64,000 nt of DNA from Rubrobacter indicoceani (GCF_003568865.1 NZ_CP031115.1:1116001-1180000); one strand, 5' to 3'; counted from the stretch's first letter, positions 25,832 to 34,473 are shown. A program made the numbers and translations. Notes: generated by a model not told the origin, from the sequence alone.

Positions 25832-26359
25832 TTAACCTTCTTTCCCGGCGTGGCGCTTGAGTTCAAAGACAACATGCGCTATCTCCGGCGCGAGCAGTTT
25901 CTCTACCGCCAGCCGGACGGCATTGCGCGAACCGGGTAGACAGGCGAGGAATTTCGTCCCGACCGCCCCCGCCGTCGCCCGACTGAGCATCGCCGCCGCC
26001 CCGACCTCTTCGTAAGACAACATCCTGAAGATCTCCCCGAAGCCGTCGAGCTGCTTGTCTATCATGCTCTCCGCGACCTCGTAGGTTGTGTCGCGCCCCG
26101 AAATCCCCGTTCCGCCGGTCGTTACAACGGCATCAACGTCGGGGTCTGCAAGAAGGGTCGTGATCCTGTCCCGGATCAGATCCGCCTCGTCCCGCACGAT
26201 AGAGCGCGACACCACCTCGTGCCCCGCCGCCGTCATCAGCTCCTCTATCGCGTCCCCGCCCGTGTCGGTATCTTCCGTCCTGGTGTCGCTTATCGTCAAT
26301 ACAGAGATACGAACCTTGTCGGGGGCGGCTTCGCGGTGCTGCTCTGTTGCTTCGCTCAT
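25832..26359 (-). CDS. moaB: MoaB/Mog-type molybdenum cofactor protein
   Basis: Member of the MoaB/MogA family that adenylylates molybdopterin. The 175 residues contain SDTRTEDTDTGGDAIEEL, the active-site loop VVTTGGTGISGRDTTYE, and CLPGSRNAVRLAVEKLL, all typical. No other molybdopterin genes are in the window, so whether Moco is made cannot be judged here. The start overlaps the upstream hydrolase stop by 4 bp (ATGA). Confidence 0.93.
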   Translation of the reverse strand: MSEATEQHREAAPDKVRISVLTISDTRTEDTDTGGDAIEELMTAAGHEVVSRSIVRDEADLIRDRITTLLADPDVDAVVTTGGTGISGRDTTYEVAESMIDKQLDGFGEIFRMLSYEEVGAAAMLSRATAGAVGTKFLACLPGSRNAVRLAVEKLLAPEIAHVVFELKRHAGKEG

Positions 26360-26997
26360 ATAAGGCTGCCTCCCTGAAGAAACGGGTTGGTATCCCGTTC
26401 GCGGGCGATGGTCGTTTGCGGGCCGTGTCCGGGACAGACAAGCGTTTCTCCGGGCAGGGTAAGGAGTTTTTCGGTGATGCTCCGTATAAGGAGCGGTCCA
26501 TCTCCGCCCGGCAGGTCGACGCGTCCGACGCTTCCGGCGAACAGCGCATCCCCGGCAACGACGAATCCCTCGTTTGCCTCGTAGAAAGCGAGGTGTCCGG
26601 GTGAATGGCCCGGTGTATACAGAGCCTGCAGCGACAGGGAGCCGACCTTTATCTCCCCGCCGTCCGGGATAAAGTCGTCCACCTCGGGGATCTTCCCGAA
26701 CTTCATGCCCATCATCACGGCCTGCTGCGGCAGACGCCCGAGCATCTCCACCGATTCTTCGTGGGCGAGAACCGGGCAGGAGTATTCCTCGACGGCGGCG
26801 ACGACCGCGCCAACGTGGTCTATGTGGGCGTGGGTGAGCAGTATCTTCTCCACTACGAGGCCGGTGTTCTCGACCATCATGGCGATGCGGGCAGCTTCGT
26901 CACCGGGGTCTATGAGGACGGCGGAGCCGGAAGATTCATCGCCTACGAGATAGCAGTTTTCCTGAAACGGCCCGACGGTCAGCATTTCGAGTATCAA
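26356..26997 (-). CDS. MBL-fold metallo-hydrolase (glyoxalase II-like)
   Basis: A 213-residue metallo-beta-lactamase-fold hydrolase. The metal motif THAHIDH (His56, His58, Asp60, His61) is followed by TPGHSPGHLAFY, AGDALF and VCPGHGPQTTI. The length and motif order match the YcbL-like, single-domain glyoxalase II group, which lacks the C-terminal helical domain of true GloB. It is the first gene of the operon that includes moaB. Activity on S-lactoyl thiols is possible, not shown. Confidence 0.9.
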   Translation of the reverse strand: MILEMLTVGPFQENCYLVGDESSGSAVLIDPGDEAARIAMMVENTGLVVEKILLTHAHIDHVGAVVAAVEEYSCPVLAHEESVEMLGRLPQQAVMMGMKFGKIPEVDDFIPDGGEIKVGSLSLQALYTPGHSPGHLAFYEANEGFVVAGDALFAGSVGRVDLPGGDGPLLIRSITEKLLTLPGETLVCPGHGPQTTIARERDTNPFLQGGSLI

Positions 26998-27082
26998 GTT
27001 TTCGCTTGCCTCCGATCAGAGGTGTCTTGGACGCCAGAGCGAATTATACGGGACGGCGTACCCCGTTTGAGGCATGCAAAAG

Positions 27083-27114
27083 GTGCGAACCCCGGTATAG
27101 AACGGGGGCCGCAC
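27083..27114 (-). terminator. Hairpin downstream of glnA
   Basis: Inverted repeats GTGCG/CGCAC enclosing CCCCG/CGGGG lie 25 bp after the glnA stop, and a short T run follows on the minus strand. A likely rho-independent terminator. Confidence 0.6.
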
Positions 27115-27138
27115 CCGGATGAGAAGGTCGGGCTTCGA

Positions 27139-28476
27139 CTAGAGGATCGGGAGGTACTTCTCGACCTCGTAGGGGGTTACCTGCACGCGGTACTCGTCCC
27201 ACTCCTGACGCTTGACGGCGAGCAGTCGGCTGTAGACGTGGTCGCCGAGTGCTTTCTGAAGAAGCTCCGAGCCTTCTGCCTCCTTGATGGCCTCGCCGAG
27301 GTCGCCCGGCAGACTCTCGATGCCGAGCTTGTCGAGTTCTTCTCGGGAGAGGTCGTAGAGGTTGCGCTCCATCGGTTCGGGGAGTTCGTAGCCCTTCTCG
27401 ATGCCTTCGAGTCCGGCGTGAAGCAGCGCGGCCTCCAGGAGGTAGATGTTCGCCGACGGGTCGGGGCAGCGAAGCTCCATGCGCGTCGCCTTCTCCTGAC
27501 CCGGATGGAAGCCCGGCACCCGCACAAGAGCGGAGCGGTTACGGCGGCTCCACGCGATGTAGACCGGGGCCTCGAAGCCCGGGACGAGCCGCTTGTAGGA
27601 GTTCGGGTACTGGGCAAAGATGATCGCAAGTTCCCGGGCGTGCTTAAGCTGTCCGGCGATAAACGCCTTGGCGGTGTCCGAGAGGAAGTACTGATCGTCC
27701 GCGTCGAAGAAGGCGTTCTTGCCGTTTGTGAAGAGGCTCTGGTGCGTGTGCATCCCCGAACCGTTCTCGCCCTGCAGGGGCTTCGGCATGAACGTTGCGT
27801 AGACGCCGTGCGTCGTGGCTATTTCCTTGACGACGGTCTTGTAGGTCATCACCTTGTCGGCCATCGTCATAGCCTCGTCGAAGCGGAGGTCTATCTCGTG
27901 CTGGCTGATGGCGACCTCGTGGTGCGAGTACTCGACCTTGATGCCGAGCGCCTGAAGCGCAAACACGGTGTCGCGCCTGAGACGGGTTGCCGCGTCGAGC
28001 GTCGTGAGGTCGAAGTAGCTCCCCCGGTCGAGCGGCTCGAGGGCGGGGGAGTCGTCCTTGAAGTAGAAGAACTCAAGCTCCGGCCCGACGTTGAAGAGGT
28101 CAAAGCCCATCTCCCGGGCGCGTTCGAGGGCGCGACGCAGCACGTAGCGGGGGTCGCCGACGTACGGGTCGCCGTCCGGGGTCTGTACGTCGCAGATCAG
28201 GCGCGCCGTCGGGGCATCTTCCGGGGACCAGGGGATGATCTGGAACGTCGAGAAGTCCGGCATCGCTATCATGTCGGATTCCTCGATGGCGTTGAAGCCC
28301 GTGATCGAAGACCCGTCGAAACCCATCCCGCCGTCGAGCGCGTCTTCCATCTCCTCCGCCGTTATAGCAAAGCTCTTGAGCGTCCCGAGCATGTCCGTGA
28401 ACTGCAGGCGGATGAACTGTACGTTCTTGTCCTTTACTTCCTTGAGGATATCTTCCCTCGTCCGCTGAGCGGCCAA
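27139..28476 (-). CDS. glnA: Glutamine synthetase, type I (GSI-alpha-like)
   Basis: ATP-dependent synthesis of glutamine from glutamate and ammonia. A TTG at 28476, directly preceded by aggaggcagga, gives 445 residues, the normal length for the Bacillus-like GSI-alpha group; the frame stays open upstream to 28617 without a ribosome site. Signatures: MGFDGSSI, VGPELEFFYF, MPKPLQGENGSGMHTHQSL, and the ATP-site loop near RNRSALVRVP. The GSI-beta insertion is absent. NLYDLSREE keeps a Tyr near the adenylylation position of other types, but regulation by adenylylation cannot be inferred from that. Confidence 0.94.
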   Translation of the reverse strand: MAAQRTREDILKEVKDKNVQFIRLQFTDMLGTLKSFAITAEEMEDALDGGMGFDGSSITGFNAIEESDMIAMPDFSTFQIIPWSPEDAPTARLICDVQTPDGDPYVGDPRYVLRRALERAREMGFDLFNVGPELEFFYFKDDSPALEPLDRGSYFDLTTLDAATRLRRDTVFALQALGIKVEYSHHEVAISQHEIDLRFDEAMTMADKVMTYKTVVKEIATTHGVYATFMPKPLQGENGSGMHTHQSLFTNGKNAFFDADDQYFLSDTAKAFIAGQLKHARELAIIFAQYPNSYKRLVPGFEAPVYIAWSRRNRSALVRVPGFHPGQEKATRMELRCPDPSANIYLLEAALLHAGLEGIEKGYELPEPMERNLYDLSREELDKLGIESLPGDLGEAIKEAEGSELLQKALGDHVYSRLLAVKRQEWDEYRVQVTPYEVEKYLPIL

Positions 28477-28887
28477 ATCCTGCCTCCTGTCTTTCTGTTC
28501 TACTTGCGATTGCCGTTCCGGTCTGACACCCTTCAACGCAGCTGACCGACCAGAGGCTATGATAGGGCGAGCGTTTTTCGTCTGATATGGCCCGGTGTAT
28601 AAGTCGGGGTCTCCCATAACGGGTGATTCTTCTACGTCTGTATAGTTTTTCGTGGTCCGGGTCGGTGTTTCGGGCTTTTCGGGGGCTTGCCCGCTGCAAT
28701 GGAGGTGCGGGTAGAATGGCTCGAAGAACTCACCGCGAGCCGCGCGTCGGGGGCCGGACCGCCCCCGGGCGGTTCGCGGTTTCAGTTTGCGAACGCGTAT
28801 ATATCGGTAAAAGTTCTTTCGGGAGCTTCGCCAGGGGGGCGGGTTTCCAGGAGCGACCTGAGACTTCGAGAGAATCGGGGATTAGAG
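28477..28887. other. Divergent intergenic region between glnA and a membrane protein gene
   Basis: About 410 bases with no convincing gene. For glnA (minus) a TATCAT-type -10 lies near 28559-28564. For the plus-strand gene a TAGAAT hexamer lies at 28711-28716, leaving a leader of roughly 165 nt with a GC-rich stem near 28738-28780 (ccgcg ... cgcgg). No riboswitch could be recognised. Confidence 0.4.
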
Positions 28888-29748
28888 ATGACGGACAACC
28901 CGCAGGAACCGCAGGAGAGACGCAGGGCCGGGAGGACCGGGCCGCTCGGGGACGATCTCGAGGAAACGCGGGTATCGAACCCGGTGGGCCGCTCGGATGA
29001 TGAAGCAACACGGCAGGTCCCGAGGGAGGGGGTCGCCACCGGTTCGGACGATACGGCAAGGGCCCGCGCTGTTCCGCCGGAGGGCTCGTCCTCCGGCGAC
29101 GAAAAAGAGACGCGGGTGATCCGGACGGACGCCGCCGCGCGAGAGAGACGGGGCGGGGTCTCGCAGGGGGCGGCCCGGCAGGAAGCCGCCTACGCGCGCG
29201 GTTATTTCGAGTCGGAGGAAGAGCGGTCGGAGCGGCTGAGGGAGATCTACGGCGGCGTGGACTGGCTTGCAAGCTTTCTCGGGTTTATCTTTGCGGCCGT
29301 CGCCGGTGGGTTTCTGTTCGGGGTGGCGAGCCTGATCCTTGTTCCGCTCGGTGTTTCGGTGCAGGTAGGGGGCGCCTTGACGGCGGCCGCGATAACGGCT
29401 CTGGTTCTTCTGGCGGTGCTGGTGTTTCTCACCTACCTCTTCGGCGGTTACGTCTCCGGGCGGCTCGCGCGTTTCGACGGCGGGCGCAACGGCGCGATGA
29501 GCGTCGTCTGGGCGCTGCTGGTCGGGTTCCTGCTCTTTGTAGCGGGGACGCTGCTTCCGGGGACCGTCGGGGAATCCGTGCGGGACTTCTATCAGGGGAG
29601 CCTGCTGCCGACGCTCAGCAGCCTGCTCGACCTCGGGGCGGCCGGTATCGGCGCGGTGGTCGGGGTCGTGATCATCGCCATCCTCGGCGGGATAGTCGGG
29701 GGGAAGATCGGCAGCCGGTATCACGAGGAGATAGACCAGACCACCTGA
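28888..29748 (+). CDS. Membrane protein with disordered N-terminus, unknown function
   Basis: A 286-residue protein. Residues 1-115 are polar and Arg/Glu/Gly-rich with repeated RVIRTD/TRVSNP-type segments, likely disordered and cytoplasmic. Residues 120-286 hold four transmembrane helices (GFIFAAVAGGFLFGVASLIL; AAAITALVLLAVLVFLTYLFG; VVWALLVGFLLFVAGTLL; AGIGAVVGVVIIAILGGIVGG). The pattern resembles actinobacterial TIGR04086/DUF-type small membrane proteins, unassigned. The ATG at 28888 is chosen because upstream residues are low-complexity and a purine site precedes it. Confidence 0.65.
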   Translation: MTDNPQEPQERRRAGRTGPLGDDLEETRVSNPVGRSDDEATRQVPREGVATGSDDTARARAVPPEGSSSGDEKETRVIRTDAAARERRGGVSQGAARQEAAYARGYFESEEERSERLREIYGGVDWLASFLGFIFAAVAGGFLFGVASLILVPLGVSVQVGGALTAAAITALVLLAVLVFLTYLFGGYVSGRLARFDGGRNGAMSVVWALLVGFLLFVAGTLLPGTVGESVRDFYQGSLLPTLSSLLDLGAAGIGAVVGVVIIAILGGIVGGKIGSRYHEEIDQTT

Positions 29749-29848
29749 GTGCTGCTCGACACGCAGGGAGATCGGCGGTAGAAACCACCGTGGACCCCGT
29801 CCGTAACAGACCTTGGAACAGAACCCCAACGCACGAAAAGAGGCGAAC

Positions 29849-30007
29849 ATGAACAAGATGGCCCTTGCGATGAAGATCCTCAAGCACCCGCAGGCGCGTA
29901 AGATAGCCGCAAGCCCGCAGGCCCGGCGGCTGATCTTCAAGGCGATGCAGAACGAGAAGGTCAGAAAGACCGTGATGAAACAGGTGACGAAGAACCTTTT
30001 CCGCTAG
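29849..30007 (+). CDS. Small basic protein, 52 residues
   Basis: Unrecognised short basic protein: MNKMALAMKILKHPQARKI then helices with many Lys and Arg, ending TKNLFR. An ATG at 29849 follows aaaagagg; an in-frame TTG at 29813 is less likely. It could bind nucleic acid or membrane, but nothing specific is visible. Confidence 0.5.
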   Translation: MNKMALAMKILKHPQARKIAASPQARRLIFKAMQNEKVRKTVMKQVTKNLFR

Positions 30008-30049
30008 CCGCAAAGGTCTGCGGACGGCCAGCGGAGGCACCGGAAAAGC

Positions 30050-31219
30050 TCAGGCGCGAACCGGAGCGGTCGTGCGCCGGGAGATATCCCTGACCACTTC
30101 GAGCAGGGAGTCTGTCTCGCGCCAGACCTCCAGTTGAAGCTCTGATTCGGTAGGAACGCTCAAAAGGTTCTCGACGGGCGTGAGGTCCCGCCCGGAGGCT
30201 TCGGCGGCGCGGGAGATCAAATCCTCAAGAGCCGCCTTTGTCGGTGAAGATTCGTGGGTATCGTGGCTGGAGAGGTTGCCGTTCAGGCCGTAGCGTTGCG
30301 CGCTCCACTTGTTCTCTTCTATCTCGCGGCTCGGACGGATGGGCTGCAGGTCGCCGGACTCGTACTCCCGGCAGAGCATGTCGCAGACGGCGGCGGTCAG
30401 GGTGATGAGCGCTTCGGAGCGTTGCACGTCGGACTGCGAGTCAAAGGCCCGGACCTCCATCGTCCCGAGGCCGGGATGCGGACGGACGTCCCACCAGATC
30501 TCAGACAGAGAGTGTATGGAAGACGAGCGGCGGGCGAAGTTCACGTACTTTTCGTAGTTCTCCCACGTACCGAGCGGCTCGGGGAGCCCGGCGCGGTGGA
30601 TGGACCGGGAGAAGACAAGGATGCGCGACGAGTGCATCTCGGTGAACTCTCCCTGCCAGAACGGGGAGTTCACCGAGAGGGCGAGCAGGTGCGGCACGTA
30701 CTCCCGGAGCCGGTCGAAGAGGTAGACGGATTTCTCCTTCCCCTTGACGGCGTAGTGGACGTGCAGGGAGAACGTATTGTTGCGCCGGATAAGCCATCCG
30801 AGCTTGCCCTTGAGCCGCTGGTAGTGGGGTTTGTCTATGATGGTCTGCTCGCGCCAGTCCCCGAGCGGCTGGGTCCCGCTTGTGCCGAGCAGACGCCCGA
30901 GGCCCTCCGCGTGTCCGAGCAGGACCTCCCGGCGGGCGCGGAGGTCCGAGGCGACGCCCGAAGGGTCCGGGTGCGGGGCGGTGTTCGCTTCGATCTCGCA
31001 GTCGATGAGTTCGCCCGAGAACTCCCGGTCGGACTCGGCTTCGAGTATGGACTGCGCGCCGCCCGCAAGCCTGCCGGAATCAGGGTCCGCAAGCCAGAGT
31101 TCCTCTTCGGCCCCGAGGGTGCCTTCCTCACCGGGCTGTTCGAAGGCATCCGCGGGGACAAGGGCTTCTTTAAGCGGCGCGTAGGAGGCGGCTGCGCTCT
31201 CGTTGTTAGAATTTTTCAT
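30050..31219 (-). CDS. Carboxylate-amine ligase / glutamate-cysteine ligase type 2 (YbdK/EgtA-like)
   Basis: ATP-grasp-like GCS2 family enzyme joining glutamate to an amine or cysteine through a gamma-peptide bond. From the ATG at 31219 it has 389 residues. Motifs: TLGAEEELWLAD at the start of the domain, ELIDCEIEANT (metal/glutamate site), RRNNTFSLHVHYAV, LLALSVNSPFWQG and RPHPGLGTMEVRAFD. These fit YbdK/GCS2 members that make gamma-glutamylcysteine, or EgtA for ergothioneine; the specific product is unclear. The gene is divergent from the peroxiredoxin gene, which would suit a thiol-redox role. Confidence 0.85.
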   Translation of the reverse strand: MKNSNNESAAASYAPLKEALVPADAFEQPGEEGTLGAEEELWLADPDSGRLAGGAQSILEAESDREFSGELIDCEIEANTAPHPDPSGVASDLRARREVLLGHAEGLGRLLGTSGTQPLGDWREQTIIDKPHYQRLKGKLGWLIRRNNTFSLHVHYAVKGKEKSVYLFDRLREYVPHLLALSVNSPFWQGEFTEMHSSRILVFSRSIHRAGLPEPLGTWENYEKYVNFARRSSSIHSLSEIWWDVRPHPGLGTMEVRAFDSQSDVQRSEALITLTAAVCDMLCREYESGDLQPIRPSREIEENKWSAQRYGLNGNLSSHDTHESSPTKAALEDLISRAAEASGRDLTPVENLLSVPTESELQLEVWRETDSLLEVVRDISRRTTAPVRA

Positions 31220-31225
31220 GAGCAG

Positions 31226-31231
31226 AGTATA
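31226..31231 (-). promoter_or_regulatory. Candidate -10 element (TATACT), probably leaderless
   Basis: On the minus strand TATACT ends 6 nt before the ATG at 31219, and no ribosome site lies between them. This supports that start for the GCS2-type gene. Confidence 0.5.
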
Positions 31232-31333
31232 TTTATCCCGCCCGGGCGCGGCAATCCGCAAAAGGGCAGAGAGCCGGGAGATGCAATAGAATGTTGCCTG
31301 CAGAGAGTTCAGAGAACCACTGGAGGTTTCAAG

Positions 31334-31798
31334 ATGACGGTCGAGATCGGTAAAAAGGCTCCAGAATTCACCCTCCCCGCGGACTCGTGGGAGCGAGAAG
31401 TCTCCCTGCAGGACGAGCTCCGGGACGGGCCACTCGTGCTTTTTTTCTACCCCGGCGACTGGTCGAGCGTCTGCACCGATCAACTCGAGGTCATAGAGGA
31501 TTACCTGCCGCAGTTCGGGGAGCGGGGCGCAAGGGTCGCGGCCATCAGCGTGGACTCGCCGTGGTCGCACGCCGCCTTCGCTCACGCCCGGGAACTGACC
31601 ATAACCCTTCTCTCGGACTTCAACCGGGAGGTTACGAAGTCCTACGGCGTTCTGCGCGACGAGGGCTTCCCGGACCGGGCGTACTTCGTGATCGGCAAGG
31701 ACGGCACCGTTCTCGCCCGCCGCGTAGAGGACTCCCCCTCGAAGTCCCCCGACCCGGAGGACGTGATAAGCGACCTCGATCGGGTCGTTCTCTCCTGA
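31334..31798 (+). CDS. Peroxiredoxin, AhpC/TSA family (1-Cys type)
   Basis: Reduces peroxides with a catalytic Cys. The 154 residues have PGDWSSVCTDQLEV with peroxidatic Cys47 after LVLFFYP, then ISVDSPWSHAAF, LLSDFN and RAYFVIGKDGTV, typical of the AhpE/BCP-like part of the family. No second Cys is present in the chain, so it works as a 1-Cys enzyme needing an external thiol. The ATG at 31334 follows tggaggt. The open frame extends far upstream only as an antisense shadow of the ligase gene. Confidence 0.93.
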   Translation: MTVEIGKKAPEFTLPADSWEREVSLQDELRDGPLVLFFYPGDWSSVCTDQLEVIEDYLPQFGERGARVAAISVDSPWSHAAFAHARELTITLLSDFNREVTKSYGVLRDEGFPDRAYFVIGKDGTVLARRVEDSPSKSPDPEDVISDLDRVVLS

Positions 31799-31823
31799 AA
31801 CCCGCCGAGGCCGCCGCTCAAGC

Positions 31824-32747
31824 TTGAACCCCGCCCGCTCCGAACCGGTCTCCGCCCGGCACGCGTCCCGTGCGGCCTACACCGCGCTCACCCTCACATA
31901 CGGTGCTCCGACGCCCGGCCTCGGCTCGCGCTACGCCGACGGCGGCTCGGACCCCTCCGGCGCGGCTTATGAGGCGAAGATGCTCGGGGCCGGGGAGTTG
32001 CGCCTCGCGCTCGACGCTTTCTCCGAAGCCCAGGAGCCGCGGCTCGGCGGCGTTTTGCGTGAGGCCGTTCTCGCCTCCGAATCTCTTTCCGGGTACGCGG
32101 ATCTCCGGGGCGCGGCGTACCTGACGCCGCTTGTCGGGGCCGACATCGGCGGTGTATCGGTCGGGGAGCTGCTGGACCGGGCCGGGATAGACGACGTGCG
32201 GGACTACGCCGGGGTCTTCGGGGGTGAGGCGGGGCCGAAGCCCGAACACCGCGCGCTTGTCGGGGCGCTCGATGTTGCGATCGCCGGGAGCCGGAGGGTT
32301 ATCCTGCGGGACGTAATGCGGTTCGCGGCCAGAAGCGACCCGACCGCCCGCGACTACGCCTCGGCGTTCGAACTCTCCAGGGAACTCACCCTGCCCGCGA
32401 TGCTCGCCGCGCTCTCACGCGGGGACTCCACCCGGGCGGCGGTCGTGCAGGCTTATCTGGAAACCCTTGCCGAAACCCCCGACGCGGACGTAGCCGCCCG
32501 GGCCGGGGGGCGGGAGGCCGAGGAGGTCTCGCGCATGGCCCGGGGTGTAGTAAAAGCGGGCGGGGTATATTCCCGGCGCGGCATGGAGGGCGTGGGCAAC
32601 CTCGATGGGATACTCCGGGAAGACACTCGGCTCTCCCCGACCGCCACCGAGCCGGTCGTGATCGCAGCCGCCTACCTTGTCTGCGTCGAACACGGACCCG
32701 GCGTGCTGGGCCGTCGTATCCGCTCGACCGCCTACCGGAGCCGGTGA
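31824..32747 (+). CDS. CitG/MdcB-like triphosphoribosyl-dephospho-CoA synthase family protein
   Basis: A 307-residue all-helical protein related to CitG, which makes the prosthetic-group precursor of citrate and malonate lyases. Matching parts are an early Pro/Gly loop (TYGAPTPGLGSRYADGG), AREL-like helices, and a late RAGGREAEEVSRMA then GGVYSRRGMEGVGNLDGILR and TATEPVVIAAAYL. No citrate or malonate lyase gene is nearby, so it may belong to the orphan archaeal-type CitG-like group. A TTG at 31824 is taken as start. It lies between peroxiredoxin and cbiX. Confidence 0.65.
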   Translation: MNPARSEPVSARHASRAAYTALTLTYGAPTPGLGSRYADGGSDPSGAAYEAKMLGAGELRLALDAFSEAQEPRLGGVLREAVLASESLSGYADLRGAAYLTPLVGADIGGVSVGELLDRAGIDDVRDYAGVFGGEAGPKPEHRALVGALDVAIAGSRRVILRDVMRFAARSDPTARDYASAFELSRELTLPAMLAALSRGDSTRAAVVQAYLETLAETPDADVAARAGGREAEEVSRMARGVVKAGGVYSRRGMEGVGNLDGILREDTRLSPTATEPVVIAAAYLVCVEHGPGVLGRRIRSTAYRSR

Positions 32748-32793
32748 TCACCCCGGTCCGAGGACGGGTGGCGTTCGGGAAACTGTGAAGCGA

Positions 32794-32822
32794 TATCCCC
32801 GGCCTCTGCGGCATCGGGGATA
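32794..32822. promoter_or_regulatory. Inverted repeat overlapping the likely cbiX promoter
   Basis: TATCCCCG (32794-32801) and CGGGGATA (32815-32822) are perfect 8-bp arms. The right arm overlaps a TAAAAT -10-like hexamer (32821-32826) upstream of cbiX. There is no T run on the plus strand, so an operator is more likely than a terminator. Confidence 0.4.
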
Positions 32823-32873
32823 AAATCAAATCGAAATATCCTGATGCTTGACGTCGGTAAGGAGGCAGGGAGC

Positions 32874-33647
32874 ATGAAGGCCCTTGTAATAGTCGGACAC
32901 GGTTCGCACTTGAACGGAGATTCCAGCCAGCCGGTTTACGACCACGCCTCGCGCATCCGGGGGATGTCGGACCTGCCGGACGGCGGCTTCGACGAGGTCG
33001 TGGAGTGCTTCTGGAAGGAAGAGCCCTCCATGCGCCACGTTATGGATACGGTGGAGTCGGAGGAGGTCTACGTCGTTCCGGCGTTTATCTCCGAGGGGTA
33101 CTTCACACAGCAGGTGATCCCGAGAGAACTCGGCCTCGACGGCGAAGTAACGCACCGGGACGAGAAGACCATCTACTACGCCGGACCGCTCGGGGCCTTC
33201 AAGGAGATGCCCGACGTGATCCTTGAGCGCATCAACGACCTCATGCACGGCAAGAAGACCCGCGAGGGCCGCACCGCGCTCGTACTTCTCGGACACGGCA
33301 CCGACCTGAACAAAAACTCAAGCGGCGTTATCTACCTGAACGCCGAGCGCATCCGCAAGCGGGAAATCTACGACGCGGTGGAGGTCGGGTTTCTGGATCA
33401 GGAGCCCGAGATAGGCTCGGTCGTGCGTTCCATCGAGGCGGAGAACGTTATAGTCATACCCGTCTTTATCGCCGAGGGTTGGCACACCCGCGAGACCATC
33501 CCCGAGGACCTCGATCTCGACGGCGAGGTAACGGTGCGTGAGGGCAGAACGATTTTCTACGGCGGTCCGGTCGGGACGCATTCCTCGATGGCTCTCCTGA
33601 TCGCCGACCGCGCCGCCGAGGCCGGACGGAAGCACGCCGTTGGCTGA
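32874..33647 (+). CDS. cbiX: CbiX-type sirohydrochlorin chelatase, tandem two-domain form
   Basis: Inserts Co2+ or Fe2+ into sirohydrochlorin for cobalamin or siroheme. Two CbiX domains are fused in 257 residues: KALVIVGHGSHLNGD near the start and ALVLLGHGTDLNKNS in the middle. The second catalytic His, expected in the G-x-H segment, is present in domain 2 (IAEGWHTRETIP) but replaced in domain 1 (ISEGYFTQQVIP), so the two active sites are not equal. The ATG at 32874 follows taaggaggcagg. Its stop overlaps the next gene by 8 bp. Confidence 0.88.
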   Translation: MKALVIVGHGSHLNGDSSQPVYDHASRIRGMSDLPDGGFDEVVECFWKEEPSMRHVMDTVESEEVYVVPAFISEGYFTQQVIPRELGLDGEVTHRDEKTIYYAGPLGAFKEMPDVILERINDLMHGKKTREGRTALVLLGHGTDLNKNSSGVIYLNAERIRKREIYDAVEVGFLDQEPEIGSVVRSIEAENVIVIPVFIAEGWHTRETIPEDLDLDGEVTVREGRTIFYGGPVGTHSSMALLIADRAAEAGRKHAVG

Positions 33648-34473
33648 GACACACCGCAAACAGAACGTCGCGACCGCCGCCCGGCTCGCCTTTGCGGCCT
33701 GGGTCGGCGGCGCGGGCCGGGCCGGGCGGGAGTTCGGGGAGGTAAAGGTCCTTGGCGGCCCGGACGGGTCGTTCACCGTGCATCACCGCGAAGAGGGCCC
33801 GGAGAGCGACCTCGAGGTCAGCACCGACCCGCGAGCGGCGCGCCTGATCGCCCGCCTGACGGATGCGGGGGATTACCGACCGCTCAAGAGCTCCCCGAAC
33901 CTGCGGCGCGGCTGGCGACTCGACCTCTCGGGCAACGCAGCGCTTCTTGAGGCGATGAACGGTCTGTACCCGGCGGCGGTCGCGCACTGGCACCTTGAGC
34001 GCGAGGGGCGGCTCGAGATCACGAGCTTTCGGGAGAACGCCGGAAGACAGAGCGGGATCTACGAGCGGATAAAGCACCTCTCGGATGAGGCGGTTCAGAA
34101 CGCGGCGCGTGCCTGCTGTGAGGACTCGGTCTGCCTCAAGCGGACGCTGTGGGACGTGGACGAGGCGACCCCGCTCGCCGCCCGCCGGGGTGCGGGGGAG
34201 ATCCCCTGTCCCGAACCGTGCAGCGTCTTCGTGGCCTTTGCTCGGAAGGTCCGTTCCTTTGAGAAGGAGGAACCTTACCGCAACGACGACCCGAACGGTC
34301 TCACCCCGTCCGAGCGCAAGGACCTCGCCGCGCTTGTCGGGTCGGTGGCGGACGGCAGGCCGGAGCTTGCCCGCGAGGCGGAGTTCGACGAGCCGCTGAA
34401 CGCGCGCCGGATGCGCTACCGGAGGCTCACCCTTATCCCGAAGCTTGAAGTCGCGGAGGTCGAAAAGGGATGA
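33640..34473 (+). CDS. DR2241-type protein with C-terminal 4Fe-4S binding domain
   Basis: A 277-residue protein matching the part of Deinococcus DR2241 that follows its CbiX domain: a helical stabilising region (about 1-145), then a Cys-rich segment with C159/C160, C165, C190 and C194 (RACCEDSVC ... IPCPEPCS), suited to one [4Fe-4S] cluster. In the Deinococcus protein these lie in one chain with CbiX; here they form a separate gene overlapping cbiX by 8 bp, starting with TTG. Probably a partner of the chelatase. The assignment rests on remembered family layout. Confidence 0.7.
   Translation: MAETHRKQNVATAARLAFAAWVGGAGRAGREFGEVKVLGGPDGSFTVHHREEGPESDLEVSTDPRAARLIARLTDAGDYRPLKSSPNLRRGWRLDLSGNAALLEAMNGLYPAAVAHWHLEREGRLEITSFRENAGRQSGIYERIKHLSDEAVQNAARACCEDSVCLKRTLWDVDEATPLAARRGAGEIPCPEPCSVFVAFARKVRSFEKEEPYRNDDPNGLTPSERKDLAALVGSVADGRPELAREAEFDEPLNARRMRYRRLTLIPKLEVAEVEKG

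Noticed and set aside
26605-28545. Long plus-strand open frame (646 codons) opposite glnA and the MBL gene
   Set aside because: It is antisense to well-supported genes with clear catalytic motifs; high GC makes such shadows common. Its translation shows no recognisable domain.
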